Shown: positions 36,940 through 50,539, counted from the stretch's first letter. The stretch is 64,000 bases of DNA from CAWAQA01 sp963784065 (GCA_963784065.1 CAWAQA010000001.1:62001-126000); one strand, 5' to 3'. The notes: generated by a model not told the origin, from the sequence alone. Translations and numbers: made by a program.

Positions 36940-39108
36940 TCAGGCCCGGGCCGTCCTCTCCACTCCGATCACGCCCTGCACGCCCTTGATCGACTTGATC
37001 ACCTTCTCCAGGTGTCGCACGTCCTTGATCTCGACCGTCATGTCGATCCGCGCCTGCTGATCGTCGCCGGTCCGCGCTTCCATGTTCGTGATGTTGGTGT
37101 TGATGTCCGACACCTTGGCGCTGATCTCGGCGAGCATTCCCTTGCGGTCCTCCACGTGCATCGTGAGGCGCACGGTGTACGGCGCATCGCCCCCGGCGCT
37201 GTCCCACTCGACCTCGATCCGCCGTTCGGGATCGAACATCAGGTTGAGCACGTTCGGACAGCTCGACGAGTGCACGGAGACGCCTTTGCCCCGCGTGATG
37301 TAACCGACGATCTTCTCACCGCGAATCGGGTTGCAGCACTTCGCGCGAAACACCAGCACGTCGTCGCTTCCGCGCACCTTGATCTTGTCCGCCGAGGCGC
37401 CGCCGGGCCGCAGCACGCGCTTGACGACGGAGACGACGGCGGAGTCGGGCTTCCTTTCCTTGAGCTCCGCCGGCGGCAGCGCCTTCTGCAGAACGGTGCG
37501 GGCTGACAGCTTGCCGTACCCGATGTGCGCGAGCAGCTCCTCCGCCGCCTTGGCGCCGTACTCGGACGCGAACTTCGCAATCTCCGGGCTCTCGAGCACC
37601 GTCTTCGGGTTCAGGTCGAAGCGCCGCGCCTCCTTCTCGAACATCCGCCGCCCGAGCTCGATGCTGCGCGTGCGCTCCTCCCCCTGCAGGACATGCTTGA
37701 TCTTGTTGCGCGCGCGCGACGTGGCGACGAACCCGAGCCAGTCGCGGCTTGGCTTGTGCCCCTGCTGCGTCACGATCTCGACGATGTCGCCGTTCTGCAG
37801 GCGCGTGCGCAGTGGCACCATGCGCCCGTTGATCCGGGCGCCCACGCACTGGTTGCCGACGTCGGTGTGGATGCTGTACGCGAAGTCCACCGCCGTCGAG
37901 CCGCGCTGCAGCGACCGCACTTCGCCCTTCGGCGTGAAGATGTAGACCTCCTCGGGGTAGAGGTCGATCTTCAGGTTCTGCAGGAACTCCTGCGGGTCGC
38001 GAACCTCCTGCTGCACCTCGAGCAGCTGGCGCATCCACTGGAAGTAGCGCTCGTCGCGGTGATCCCCGACGCGCCCTTCCTTGTACTTCCAGTGCGCCGC
38101 GATCCCTTCCTCGGCGCGCCGGTGCATCTCGTCGGTGCGGATCTGGACCTCGAAGGGAAACCCGTGCTCGCTGATGACGGAGGTGTGGAGCGACTGGTAG
38201 CCGTTGGGCCGCGGCATCGCGATGAAGTCCTTGATGCGGCCGGGCACCGGCGTCCACGTCTGGTGGATGATGCCGAGCGCCGCGTAGCAGTCCTTCACCG
38301 ACTCGGTGATGACGCGCAGCGCGACGAAGTCGTACACGCGCTCGATGTCGATCGACTGGCGTTTCAGCTTGAGATGGATGCTGTAAAGGCGCTTGATGCG
38401 GCCGTCGAGATGGATGACCGGCACCTGCGCCTCTTCGAGCTTGCCGCGAATCGTGCGCGTCAGCTCGTCGATGACCTTCTCGGCGCTCTTCCGCTTGTCC
38501 TCGACCTTGGCGCGCAGCCCCTCGTACGGCTTCGGCTCGAGGTACTTGAACGAAAGCTCCTCGAGCTCGTTCTTCACCTTGCTCATCCCCAGGCGGTTGG
38601 CGATTGGCGCGTAGATGTCGAGCGTCTCCTGCGCGATCTTCACGCGGCGCTCCTCCGGGAGGTGGCCGAGCGTGCGCATGTTGTGAAGCCGGTCGGCGAG
38701 CTTGACGAGGATGACGCGGATGTCGTCCACCATCGCCAGCAGCATCTTCCGGAAGTTCTCGGCCTGGCGCTCCTCGCTCGACGAGAAGGGAATCGCGCCG
38801 ATCTTGGTGACCCCTTCGACCACGTGGGCGATCTCCGGGCCAAACAGCTCCGCGATGCGCTCCGGGGTGGTCAGCGTGTCCTCGACGACGTCGTGCAGAA
38901 GCCCGGCGGCGACCGCCACGACGTCGAGTTTCATGTCGGCGAGGAAGTCGGCGACTTCGAGCGGATGCACCAGGTACGGCTCGCCCGAGTGGCGGACCTG
39001 CCCCTTATGTTCCAGCGCCGAAAAGACATACGCCCGCCGGAGAAGCTCGAGGTCGGCTTCCGGGCTGTAGCTCCGCACTTTTTCGAGCAGCGTTTCAAAT
39101 CGAATCAT
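36940..39108 (-). CDS. Bifunctional (p)ppGpp synthetase/hydrolase
   Basis: An intact 722-residue Rel/SpoT protein. The N-terminal HD hydrolase has 'YLVHPLEVADFLADM', LLHDVVEDT and 'ILVKLADRLHNMRTL'; the synthetase domain has 'GRIKRLYSIHLKLKRQ', 'VYDFVALRVI', 'MPRPNGYQSLHTSV' and 'VQIRTDEMHRRAEEGIAAHWKYKEG'; then TGS ('VYIFTPKGEVRSLQRGSTAVDFAYSIHTDVG'), a CC/zinc-finger region and C-terminal ACT ('VRLTMHVEDRKGMLAEISAKV'). Both active sites look complete, so it should make and degrade the alarmone. It diverges from the TPR lipoprotein gene. Confidence 0.95.
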   Translation of the reverse strand: MIRFETLLEKVRSYSPEADLELLRRAYVFSALEHKGQVRHSGEPYLVHPLEVADFLADMKLDVVAVAAGLLHDVVEDTLTTPERIAELFGPEIAHVVEGVTKIGAIPFSSSEERQAENFRKMLLAMVDDIRVILVKLADRLHNMRTLGHLPEERRVKIAQETLDIYAPIANRLGMSKVKNELEELSFKYLEPKPYEGLRAKVEDKRKSAEKVIDELTRTIRGKLEEAQVPVIHLDGRIKRLYSIHLKLKRQSIDIERVYDFVALRVITESVKDCYAALGIIHQTWTPVPGRIKDFIAMPRPNGYQSLHTSVISEHGFPFEVQIRTDEMHRRAEEGIAAHWKYKEGRVGDHRDERYFQWMRQLLEVQQEVRDPQEFLQNLKIDLYPEEVYIFTPKGEVRSLQRGSTAVDFAYSIHTDVGNQCVGARINGRMVPLRTRLQNGDIVEIVTQQGHKPSRDWLGFVATSRARNKIKHVLQGEERTRSIELGRRMFEKEARRFDLNPKTVLESPEIAKFASEYGAKAAEELLAHIGYGKLSARTVLQKALPPAELKERKPDSAVVSVVKRVLRPGGASADKIKVRGSDDVLVFRAKCCNPIRGEKIVGYITRGKGVSVHSSSCPNVLNLMFDPERRIEVEWDSAGGDAPYTVRLTMHVEDRKGMLAEISAKVSDINTNITNMEARTGDDQQARIDMTVEIKDVRHLEKVIKSIKGVQGVIGVERTARA

Positions 39109-39200
39109 CTGGGGGCCGGCGCGGCCAACTCTCCGGGAATGGTGTCTAACTTCATGATAGAAGTGGGGTTGCAGAGGGTCAAGGAAGAGCCGCCTTACGC

Positions 39201-39230
39201 TTGACTCTCCCGAAAACGGATCACTATACT
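39201..39230 (+). promoter_or_regulatory. Sigma-70-like promoter of the TPR lipoprotein gene
   Basis: TTGACT (39201-39206) and TATACT (39225-39230) are 18 bases apart, giving a predicted start near 39238 and a leader of about 70 bases before ATG 39309. The opposite strand of the same spacer serves spoT. Confidence 0.6.
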
Positions 39231-39308
39231 GGCGCGCTTAGAGTGATCGCTGGCGGGCCCACCCCGCCCGTCATACGCGCTCAACAGGTTTGTTGCAAGG
39301 GGGATACG

Positions 39309-40260
39309 ATGCGGATGTTTTCGTCACGGGCGGTCGCCGTGCTCGTTGCCGGGCTGAGCCTGGTGGCCATCGGGTGCGGGCAGGTCGGCATGCTCCAGGC
39401 TAAGATGGCATTCCGGGATGCCAATACGCTCTACAGCGGCCAGGATTACCGCGGCGCCGCTGCTCAAGTACGAGGAAGCCATCGCGGCCGACCCGAACTT
39501 GACGGAAGCGTACTTCTTCCTGGGGAACAGCTACGACAACCTGTATCGGCCTGCTCGGCGTGGCGAAGCCGCCAACGACGAGCTGCTGACCAAGGCGGTC
39601 AGTAACTACAAGCGGGCGGCGGAATCGGCGCAAGACCCGAAGATCCGGCAGCTTGCGCTCGAGTACCTCGTCGCCGCGTACGGCGCTGACAAGCTGAACG
39701 ACCCGGCGCAGCAGGAGCCGCTCGTGCAGGAGATGATCAAGCTGAATCCCAACGAGCCGACGAACTACTTCGCGCTCGCGAAAATCTACGAAGACAACGG
39801 CGACTACGAGGCCGCCGAGCAGACCTTCCTGAAGGCCAAGGAAGTGCGGCCGCAGGAGCCGACGGTCTACACGCAGCTGGCCGGGTTCTACAACCGGCAG
39901 GGCGACTTCGACAAGACGATTGTCGCGCTCCAGGAACGCGCCCAGCGCGAGCCGAACAACCCGGAAGCCCACCACCTGATCGCCACGTACTACTGGGACA
40001 AGGTCTACCGTGACTTCCGCCTGCCCGACACCGACAAGCGGAAGTACATCGAGGCCGGCATCATGTCCGAGGACAAGGCGATCGAGCTCAAGGGCGACTA
40101 CTTCGAGGCGATCACCTACAAGAACCTGCTCCTCCGGCTGCAGGCGAACGTCGAGAAGGACCCGGCCCGGCAGCAGGCGCTGCTGCGCGAAGCGGACCGC
40201 CTCCGCGACCAGGCCCAGGAGCTGCGCAAGAAGCAGCAGGCGGGCGCCGCCGGCGAGTAG
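39309..40260 (+). CDS. TPR-repeat lipoprotein (one frame break near 39465)
   Basis: ATG 39309 encodes a lipoprotein signal with lipobox LVAIGCG, then about 290 residues of tetratricopeptide repeats: 'KYEEAIAADPNLTEAYFFLGNSYDNLYRP', 'NEPTNYFALAKIYEDNGDYEAAEQTFLKAKEV', 'PTVYTQLAGFYNRQGDFDKTIVAL', with a charged coiled tail 'EADRLRDQAQELRKKQQ'. A single frame change occurs at 'DYRGAAA'. It probably scaffolds envelope proteins. It is followed by a strong terminator, so it is a single-gene unit, next to the TonB receptor. Confidence 0.82.
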
Positions 40261-40312
40261 CGCCGCACAGCCCAACCACCCTTCGCATCGTGTCCGCCTC
40301 CAGGCGGACGAT

Positions 40313-40344
40313 AAGGCCGTCCCCCACGGGGACGGCCTTTTTTT
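40313..40344 (+). terminator. Rho-independent terminator
   Basis: A perfect 12-bp stem AAGGCCGTCCCC / GGGGACGGCCTT with a CAC loop is followed by a T-run. It ends the TPR lipoprotein transcript. A GTCCGCCT-CC-AGGCGGAC palindrome precedes it at about 40291. Confidence 0.92.
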
Positions 40345-40463
40345 GTCACCCTCGCCTGCGTCCCGCCCTTTTTTCGTTACCCCGCCGAAACTGCCGTTTG
40401 GTACCTTAGCTCGGTTCATGTCGGTACCGGCCGAGACCCCAGGATCGAAGGAGAGAATACGGA

Positions 40464-43400
40464 ATGAAGCACGTGAGCAAGGCGTTATGCGCGATGCTCG
40501 TCACGGCACTGACGCTGGCCGTGCCTGCGCTGGCGCGAAGCCAGTCGCAAGCCACCACCGGCGAGATTAACGGACGCGTCCTCGACGCGCAGGGAGCGGT
40601 CCTGCCCGGAGTCACCGTGACCTCCCGGAATACCCAGACGGGCCTGGTGCGCTCGGTGGTGACGAACGAGCAGGGCGTGTTCGCGCTGCCGCTGCTGCCG
40701 CCCGGCACGTACGAGGTCACGGTGGAGCTTCCAGGCTTTGCCACGTTCAAGCAGACGGTACCGGTCACGGTCGGGTCGACCATCACCATCAACCCCACGC
40801 TTCAGGTTGCCGGCCTGTCGGAGCAGGTAGTCGTCTCCGGCGCCGCGCCGATCGTGGAAACCAGCGCCACCGTCCGCACCACGACCGTGGACCAAGAGGC
40901 GATCAAGAACCTGCCGATCAACGGCCGGCGCTTCCAGGACTTCATCACGCTCACGCCGACGGTGCAGGTGGACACCAGCCGCGGCCAGCTGTCCTTCGCC
41001 GGACAGCGCGGCATCAACGCGAACGTCAGCATCGACGGCGCCGACTACAACCAGCCGTTCTTCGGCGGTATCCGCGGCGGCGAGCGTTCCAACACGGCGT
41101 TCACCATCCCGCAGGAAGCCATCAAGGAGTTCCAGGTGGTCGCCTCCGGCTACTCGGCCGAGTTCGGACGGTCCACGGGCGGCCTCGTCAACGCCATCAC
41201 CAAGTCGGGCACCAACTCCCAGCAGGGATCGCTGTTCTACGTGAACCGCAACCGCGAGTGGGCCGAGCGGAACGCGTTCGGGCAGAGCGCTGCGCCGACG
41301 CAGCAGCAGTTCGGCGGCTCGATCGGCGGACCGATCCTGCAGAACCGGCTGTTCTACTTCGGCGCCGCCGAGCTGCAGCGGTTCAAGAACACGCGCAACG
41401 TCGTGTTCAGCCTCACTGGCATCACGCCAAACGCCGACAACCAGGAGGCGTTCAACTACTTCAAGGGCGCTCGAGGAGCCGTTCGACGCGACCAACGACG
41501 CCGAAGCCATTCTCGGCCGTGTCGACTATCAGATGGATGGCGGCAGCCGGCTGGCGATGCGCTACAGCTTCAGCAACAACGAGGCGGAGAACGCCAACGC
41601 CACCGGCAACGCGCTCTCCGACACGACGATCAGCGCCGTCTCCAACAACGGCACCGAACGCGACCGGACCAACACCTTCGTCGGCGAATACACCTCGGCG
41701 CTGCGCGCGAACGTGCTGATCGGAGCTGCGCGGGCAGTATTCGCGGGAAAGCCGCCCGCGCGACGCCAACGCGCGAATGCCGCTGCTGACGGGCACCGTC
41801 GGCAACGTCGGCACCGTCAGCTTCCTCGGCGAGAACATCCAGCGCGACTGGCGCGGCCAGCTCGCGGCGAACATGACGTGGGTGATCGGCGGCCACAGCG
41901 TGAAGGTCGGGGACTGAATACAACCACGTCTGGGCCGACCAGAAGTTCGGCTTCAACCAGTTCGGCGACCTACCAGATTAGCGGGCAACGCGGCGACGAT
42001 GCTCGAGCTCCTGTCAGCTCGGCGGGCCCACGCCAAACCGATTCGATGCTCCGTCGAACGTGGCGTTCTATCAGCGTCAGATCGGCAACCTCGAGACGGA
42101 ACTGACCACCGACGAGTTCGCGCTCTTCGCCCAGGATTCCTGGAAGCTCACGCGCGATTTCACGCTGAACTACGGCTTGCGCTGGGAGGGCGCATTCAAC
42201 CCGACGCCCGAGGCCAACAACGAGTTCCTGCTCAACGCGCTGAATGGCGTCAACTTCCCGATCGGGCGGACCGTCGATCCCACGCCGATTCCCGACCAGC
42301 TCAAGCAGTTCGGGCCGCGCGTCGGCTTCGCCTGGGATCCGGGCGCGACCGGCAGGACGGTCGTCCGCGGCTACAGCGGCATCTACTACGCGCGTTCGCC
42401 GATGCTGCTCTTCTCCGATCCGATGAGCAACTTCCGGCTGCCCGCCGGCAACGTCTCGGTGCGGCTGCCGTTTGCCGTCCCCGCGGGCAATCCGAACACG
42501 ACGCTGTACGACCAGCTGCTGCTCATCGGCATCGACCTGAACCGCTTCCCGCTGGGCGAGCTGCCGCTGCTCACGCCGGAGCAGCTGACGCAGGTATCCA
42601 CGGCGCTCGGCCTCACGCCGAACCCGTTCCTCGGCGCGCAGGTGCTCGCCGTGGACCAGGATTTCAAGAACCCGCGCGCCATCCAGGCCGGCGGCGGCGT
42701 CGAGCGCGAGATGGTCCCCAACGTCAGCGTCGCCGCGGATGTCGTCTACGTGAAGACCGAGTTCCTGCAGCGCAATCGGGACCTGAACCGTCGGCGTCCC
42801 GACGACCGCGCGCGACCGATCCGGCGCAGCGCCCCATCTTCCCGGCGCGGCCGCTCTCGACGCTCGCCTCCGTCCAGGTGCGCGAGTCGACGGCGGAGTC
42901 GGAATACACGGCGCTGACGCTCAGCAGCCGGCTGCGGCGCGCACGGGCGCTCGTTCAGCGTCAACTACGTCCTCAGCAAGTCGATGTCCGACGACGACAA
43001 CGAGCGCGACTCCGGCGGCGCGCTGTACGAGAACAGCTTCGACCTGTCGCCGGAGTGGGGCCCGGCGCGCCTCGATCGCCGGCACCAGTTCAACGGCTAC
43101 GCCGTGGTCTTCCTGCCGTACAACTTCGACCTCTCGACCGGGTTCAAGTTCCTCTCCGGCCTGCCGGTCGACGCCAGCATCGGCCGCGACATCAACAACA
43201 GCCTCGGCGGATCCGATCGGCCGTTCAGCGCGCCTGGCCTGCCGTTCCAGCGCAACGCGTTCCGCAACGAGCCGCTCAAGGAGGTCAACTTCCGGGGGCA
43301 GTGGGGGCTCTCATTCAACGGCGACGACCGCGTCATGTTCACCGTCGATGTGTTCAACGTGTTCAACTGGGACAACATCCAGCTCTTCACCGCCACCGGC

Positions 43401-43571
43401 GGCACGACGGTGACCAACTACTGCGCCGGCACGGCGCCCGACGACTGCGGCTTCGGCCCGCCGACCAATCCCCTGTTCCTGGCGATCACGGACCAGAACG
43501 GAAACGTCATCACGACGAACAACCCGGGCGCGCCGCGACAGGTGCAGCTCGGCGTGCGATTCGAGTTCTAA
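40464..43571 (+). CDS. TonB-dependent receptor with N-terminal carboxypeptidase-regulatory domain (several frame breaks)
   Basis: About 1030 residues. Signal peptide (MKHVSKALCAMLVTALTLAVPALARS), then a CarboxypepD_reg-like domain 'GEINGRVLDAQGAVLPGVTVTSRNTQTG...LPPGTYEVTVELPGF', plug domain 'VVVSGAAPIVETSATVRTTTVDQEAIKNLPINGRRFQDF' and 'QEAIKEFQVVASGYSAEFGRSTGGLVNAITKSGTN', then a barrel ending in Phe (QLGVRFEF) as outer-membrane proteins do. This is the Oar-like class abundant in Acidobacteriota, thought to import large ligands. Breaks lie near 41470, 41725, 41915, 41970, 42790 and 42945. A ribosome site AAGGAGAG precedes the ATG. The TonB-Exb system that would energise it is convergent and adjacent. 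Confidence 0.87.
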
Positions 43572-43604
43572 GCAGGGCTCCGGGCTCCGGACCCGAAGGC
43601 GATC

Positions 43605-43642
43605 ACGGCCGGCGCTCTTCACAGCGTGCCGGCCGTTTTTTT
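43605..43642 (+). terminator. Rho-independent terminator of the TonB receptor gene
   Basis: ACGGCCGGC (43605-43613) pairs with GCCGGCCGT (43628-43636), followed by a run of T. It lies 34 bases after the receptor stop. Confidence 0.88.
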
Positions 43643-43708
43643 CGCAATGAGGTCACGAGGAACCGTCTGCCGACAGCCCCGGAATCATGGAGGGACAGGG
43701 GGATTGTG

Positions 43709-43732
43709 GTGGCTTCCGGCTTCAGCCGGAAG
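43709..43732. repeat. CTTCCGGCTTCAGCCGGAAG palindrome
   Basis: A near-perfect palindrome around the TTCAG core, a CTTCCGG-armed variant of the dispersed GGCCGGC repeat. It lies between two facing terminators, in otherwise featureless spacer. Confidence 0.65.
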
Positions 43733-43757
43733 ACATCGGAGCGTCGAGTGGCCGCGC

Positions 43758-43789
43758 AAAAAAACAGCCGCTGCGGTAGCAGCGGCTGT
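43758..43789 (-). terminator. Rho-independent terminator of the tonB-exbB-exbD-exbD operon
   Basis: Read on the minus strand, CAGCCGCTGC and GCAGCGGCTG form a 10-bp stem with a four-base loop, followed by a run of seven U. It lies 28 bases beyond the last exbD stop. Confidence 0.88.
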
Positions 43790-43817
43790 GGAGAGACGGA
43801 CAGAAGAAGAGCGCTGA

Positions 43818-44291
43818 CTAGGTCCCGGGCGCGGTGTTGGCGCCGGCGGCCCGGCGCATGCCCTCGGTCACGATGCCGACCTTCTCGACGCCGGCGCCCT
43901 TGGCGGCGTCGATGACCTCGACGATGTCGCCGTAGCGCAGGTTGCCCGCGCCGACGATGAACATCGTCTTGTCCTTGCGCTCCTCGAAGATGGTGCGGAG
44001 ACGCTCTTCGAGCTCGCTGGACGGTGACGGCCTGCTTGTTGATCGAGATCTTCTTGTCGCCGGTGTAGTTGAGCACGATCTGGCTCAAGTCGGGCTGCGG
44101 CTGCTTCGGCGTGTTGGTTTCGGCCGGCAGGTTGACGTCGAGGCCGCGCTGGTGAGCGGCAGGGCCGCCATGAAGATGACGAGGAGCACGAGCAGCACGT
44201 CGATCATCGGCGTGATGTTCATGTCCGCGTTGGCCTGGGGGATCTCGCCCTTGAAGACCGTGTCGGCGCCGTGGTGCTGGTGGGCGGCCAT
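43818..44291 (-). CDS. Biopolymer transport protein ExbD/TolR, second copy (two frame breaks)
   Basis: About 157 residues: a short cytoplasmic N-terminus, one TM helix 'NITPMIDVLLVLLVIFMAALPLT' containing the proton-path Asp, and a periplasmic domain 'ETNTPKQPQPDLSQIVLNYTGDKKISINKQAVT', 'LEERLRTIFEERKDKTMFIVGAGNLRYGDIVEVIDAAKGAGVEKVGIVTEG'. Breaks lie near 44150 and 44025. It starts right at the stop of the first exbD, so the two are coupled. Confidence 0.85.
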
Positions 44292-44734
44292 TATTCGCCT
44301 CCTCCGACGCGGCCCGTGCCGCCCGTCCTGCGCTCGGTGATGAGACCCATGTCCTCGATGCCGCTGGCGCGCAGCTCGTCCATCGCCTCCATCACGGCGC
44401 CGTATTCGGCGTCCTCATCGGCCTTGATGATGACGATGCTTCTCCGTCTTGGTCTCGAGGACGTCCTCGACGCGCGGCGCGCAGCTCGCCCTTCGGCACC
44501 TGGACGGCGTTGAGCCACAGCCGGCCGTCGGCGGTGATCGACGACGACCGTCTGATCCTGCGTTTCCGGCTTCTCCGAGCTGTTGGTCGCGACGGGCAGC
44601 GTGAGGTCGACGCCCTGCTGGAGAAGCGGCGCGACGATCATCATGATGATGAGCAGCACCAGCATGACGTCGACGAGCGGCGTGACGTTGATGTCGGACT
44701 TGACGCCGCCACCGCCGCCAATATTCATTGCCAT
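44291..44734 (-). CDS. Biopolymer transport protein ExbD/TolR, first copy (frame breaks)
   Basis: About 147 residues: 'MAMNIGGGGGVKSDINVTPLVDVMLVLLIIMMIVAPLLQQGVDLTLPV' gives the TM helix with its conserved Asp, and the C-terminus 'SIVIIKADEDAEYGAVMEAMDELRASGIEDMGLITERRT' is standard. The middle (about 44550-44440) changes frame twice. Two ExbD paralogues next to one ExbB is common in Acidobacteriota and Myxococcota. A CGTGATTCG-word inverted repeat lies between this gene and exbB (44745-44840). Confidence 0.85.
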   Translation of the reverse strand: MAMNIGGGGGVKSDINVTPLVDVMLVLLIIMMIVAPLLQQGVDLTLPVATNSSEKPETQDQTVVVDHRRRPAVAQRRPGAEGRAARRASRTSSRPRRRSIVIIKADEDAEYGAVMEAMDELRASGIEDMGLITERRTGGTGRVGGGE

Positions 44735-44841
44735 AGCGATTACTCCATTTGCGATTCGTGATCTGCGATGTGCGATCGGTGGCAGCCGGCCCGGGGCCGG
44801 CCACGCCGAATCACGCATCACACGTCACCAATCACGAATCC

Positions 44842-45605
44842 TTACGCGGTCTTCTTGATGAAGTAGTCGACGAGCTCCGACGAGGAGTTGTCCATCTCCA
44901 CGTTGAAGTATTCGAGGCGGCTGGTCAGGTAGTTGTAGAACCAGACCGCCGGAATCGCGACGAACAGGCCGAGCGCGGTCTCGACGAGCGCTTCGGCAAT
45001 ACCGGCCGACACGGCGCCGATACCGCCCGAGCCCGTGGAGGCGATGCCGACGAACGCGTTGATGACGCCGACGACCGTGCCGAGCAGTCCGACGAACGGC
45101 GCCGTCGAACCGATGGTGGCCAGCGTGTTGATGCCCTTCTTCAGGTCGGACGCGGTCAGCGCCGTGGCGCGCTGAATCGAGCGGCGAACGGTGTCGAGCA
45201 CGTCCTCGCGGTTCATGCGCGCCGCCGCTCTCCTGCTGGAACTGGTACTCCTGCAGGCCGGCGAGCACGACCTTCGCGAGGTGGCTGTAGCGGTAGTCCT
45301 TCGAGGCCGACAGCGCGATCGCTTCCTTCAGGCGGCCGTCCTTGAGGTGCTTGGCCACCTGCGGCGCGTACAGCTTCGACTGCTTGCGCGCCTGGCTGAA
45401 GGTGTAGATGCGCTCGATGGCGACGCCGATCGACCAGAACGACATGATGAACAGCACGACGGCGACGCCCCAGGCAACCGCGCCCATCTGCTCGAACATG
45501 TCGATCAGGTCGAGACCGCCACCCTCCTGCGCGAATGCCGGGGTGCTCAGCGCCAGCATCCCGAGCCCGGCGTATGCGACCTGCCGAATCTTCCGAACGT
45601 TCCAT
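44842..45605 (-). CDS. ExbB/TolQ/MotA family proton channel with N-terminal signal-like segment (frame breaks)
   Basis: TM1 region 'AVAWGVAVVLFIMSFWSIGVAIERIYTFSQARKQS', cytoplasmic 'LKDGRLKEAIALSASKDYRYSHLAKVVLAGLQEYQ', then 'MNREDVLDTVRRSIQRATALTASDLKKGINTLATIGSTAPFVGLLGTVVGVINAFVGIA' and 'SAGIAEALVETALGLFVAIPAVWFYNYL', the pore-lining Thr/Ala helices. The N-terminus 'NVRKIRQVAYAGLGMLALSTPAFAQEGG' looks like a cleavable signal peptide. The best start, ATG 45605, is one frame off, and another break lies near 45222. With two ExbD proteins it converts proton flow to TonB motion. Confidence 0.86.
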
Positions 45606-45646
45606 TACTGCATCCTCCGCAAAGTGTTAAGTGGCTATCTGGTGGT

Positions 45647-46358
<712 letters not shown>

Positions 46359-46426
46359 CTTTTCTATCGCGTGGCACCGGTCTTAATCCTCCTGAAGCGT
46401 CCCGTCGGCCGTCGGCAAAGCGGCCG

Positions 46427-46456
46427 ATTATAGCTAGGCTCAAAAATTCGTGTCAA
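46427..46456 (-). promoter_or_regulatory. Consensus sigma-70 promoter of the tonB operon
   Basis: The minus strand carries exact TTGACA (46456-46451) and TATAAT (46432-46427) with an 18-base spacer, giving a start near 46420 and a leader of about 60 bases. Both hexamers match consensus, the strongest promoter-like sequence in the window with 57842. The rest of the 252-base spacer down to hppA shows nothing else I can name. Confidence 0.8.
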
Positions 46457-46610
46457 CGAACGACGTTGAATGCCACGAAGAACCTCCAACGACTCGTTAG
46501 ACACCGGTTCCCGGAAAGTGCTCCGGCTCTGGTCCTGAAATCGGTTCAGCAGGCAGACCGGGCATTTTACAGCGCTTTCCGGTCCACGGCAAGTCCAATT
46601 TCACGAATCC

Positions 46611-49149
<2,539 letters not shown>

Positions 49150-49151
49150 CA

Positions 49152-49746
49152 CTAGCTCCTGCTCGCAATCTTTCCCGGCAGCGACATGCCGCCGGTCAGA
49201 AAAATCCGAATGCCCTCTTCGCACCGTCAGATCCGGGTACGAGACCCGCTCCCGCGGGACCAGCACGATGTCTCCCAGATACAGGTGATTGGTCGGGACG
49301 TAGACCGCCACCAGCTCTTCCCGCCACGTGCCGCGGTCAACGGTGAACTCCTTCGTGAGAAACCCCATCACCGCCCCGCGGGCCGCGTCGTCCACCATCA
49401 CCACACGCTTGAACCCGTATTCGTTGTCGGGCGAGAACGCCACGACGAGCTGCTTCACCGGCGCATAGATGGTTCGGAATACCGGGATCAGCATCAACCA
49501 GCTCTCGGCGCGCGCCAGCACGCGCCGGCCGATGACGTTCGTGGCCACCACCCCCACGACGAGCACGACCAGCAGGGTGATGAGGATGCCCAGCCCGGGC
49601 ACCTCGCGCCCCAGTACGCGCGTGGCGAGCGGCGCCGTGAAGCCGTCAATGATACCGAAGATCCACACCAGCGCCGCAACGCTGACGACGAGCGGGACCG
49701 TGATGAAGAAGCCGGTGAGGAAGCGGCGGCGCAGCCACGCGATCAC
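49152..49746 (-). CDS. DUF502 family membrane protein (frame break near the end)
   Basis: About 198 residues with two TM helices: 'FLTGFFITVPLVVSVAALVWIFGIID' and 'LGILITLLVVLVVGVVATNVIGRRVL', then 'SWLMLIPVFRTIYAPVKQLVVAFSPDNEYGFKRVVMVD', the DUF502 core. Near 49215 an extra C changes frame; the corrected tail reads 'EEGIRIFLTGGMSLPGKIASRS' and stops at 49152, two bases before the hppA start. The GTG start overlaps uppP (GTGA). Function unknown. Confidence 0.83.
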
Positions 49747-50537
49747 AGCCAGCCCGCCCCGAGGGCCACGAAAATCATCACGCCCAGGGCAATCCGGTAC
49801 CAGGCGAAGGGGGCAAAGCCCGACTGCGTCACGAAGCGCAGGAAGGGCTTGATCACCACCAGCGCGGCGAGAAATGCCATCACGAAACCGATCGCGATCT
49901 CGACCGCACGCTCCGGCACGAGCTGGTCGCGGACCTGCAGCAGCTCGTAGCCGAAGGCGCCCGCCATCGTCGGCATCGCGAGGAAGAAGGAGAACTCGGC
50001 GGCCGCCGCGCGATCGAGCCCCAGCAGCCTCCCGCCCACGATCGTCGCGCCCGACCGCGACACGCCCGGAATCAACGCGACGGTCTGGCACAGGCCCACG
50101 GCGAACGCCCGGCCGATTGGCGTCTGGTCGGCTTGATACACGCGCGGCATCGGCGCGTAGCGCTCGACGAGCAGCATCACGATGCCGCCGGCGACGAACG
50201 CCCAGGCGATCACGCCGAGGCTGTCGTAGAGCACGGTCTGGACGAAGTCCGCCAGGAACGCCCCGGCCACGAAGGCCGGGATGCAGGCGACGATGAGCAT
50301 CAGCGTGAACCGGCGGGCATCGGGATCGCGGGTCAGCCCCGCGGTGACGCCGACGATCTTGGCGCGATACAGCCACATCACGGCGAGGATCGATCCGAGC
50401 TGGATCATCACCGTGAACACGGGGTCATCGAACCCCAGCAGCTCACCGCCGATGAGGAGGTGCGCCGTCGAAGAGATGGGGAGGAACTCGGTGAGTCCCT
50501 GCACCACCCCGAGAATCGCCGCGACGAGGTAAGTCAC
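49743..50537 (-). CDS. uppP: Undecaprenyl-diphosphatase
   Basis: UppP (BacA) dephosphorylates undecaprenyl diphosphate to recycle the carrier for peptidoglycan and surface glycans. The 264-residue multi-TM protein shows the two signature loops 'GVVQGLTEFLPISSTAHLLI' (Glu and Ser) and 'LIPGVSRSGATIVGG' (Arg, Ser), and C-terminal TM helices. GTG 50537 is chosen because the upstream in-frame sequence belongs to an intergenic repeat. Overlap with DUF502 suggests co-transcription. Confidence 0.93.
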   Translation of the reverse strand: MTYLVAAILGVVQGLTEFLPISSTAHLLIGGELLGFDDPVFTVMIQLGSILAVMWLYRAKIVGVTAGLTRDPDARRFTLMLIVACIPAFVAGAFLADFVQTVLYDSLGVIAWAFVAGGIVMLLVERYAPMPRVYQADQTPIGRAFAVGLCQTVALIPGVSRSGATIVGGRLLGLDRAAAAEFSFFLAMPTMAGAFGYELLQVRDQLVPERAVEIAIGFVMAFLAALVVIKPFLRFVTQSGFAPFAWYRIALGVMIFVALGAGWL

Positions 50538-50539
50538 TG

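Noticed and set aside
37525..39204. A 559-codon plus-strand open frame opposite spoT
   Set aside because: Antisense shadow of a fully conserved gene.
41999..43915. A 638-codon frame overlapping the TonB receptor
   Set aside because: It is the receptor read out of frame between indels; the true receptor segments lie in the neighbouring frame.
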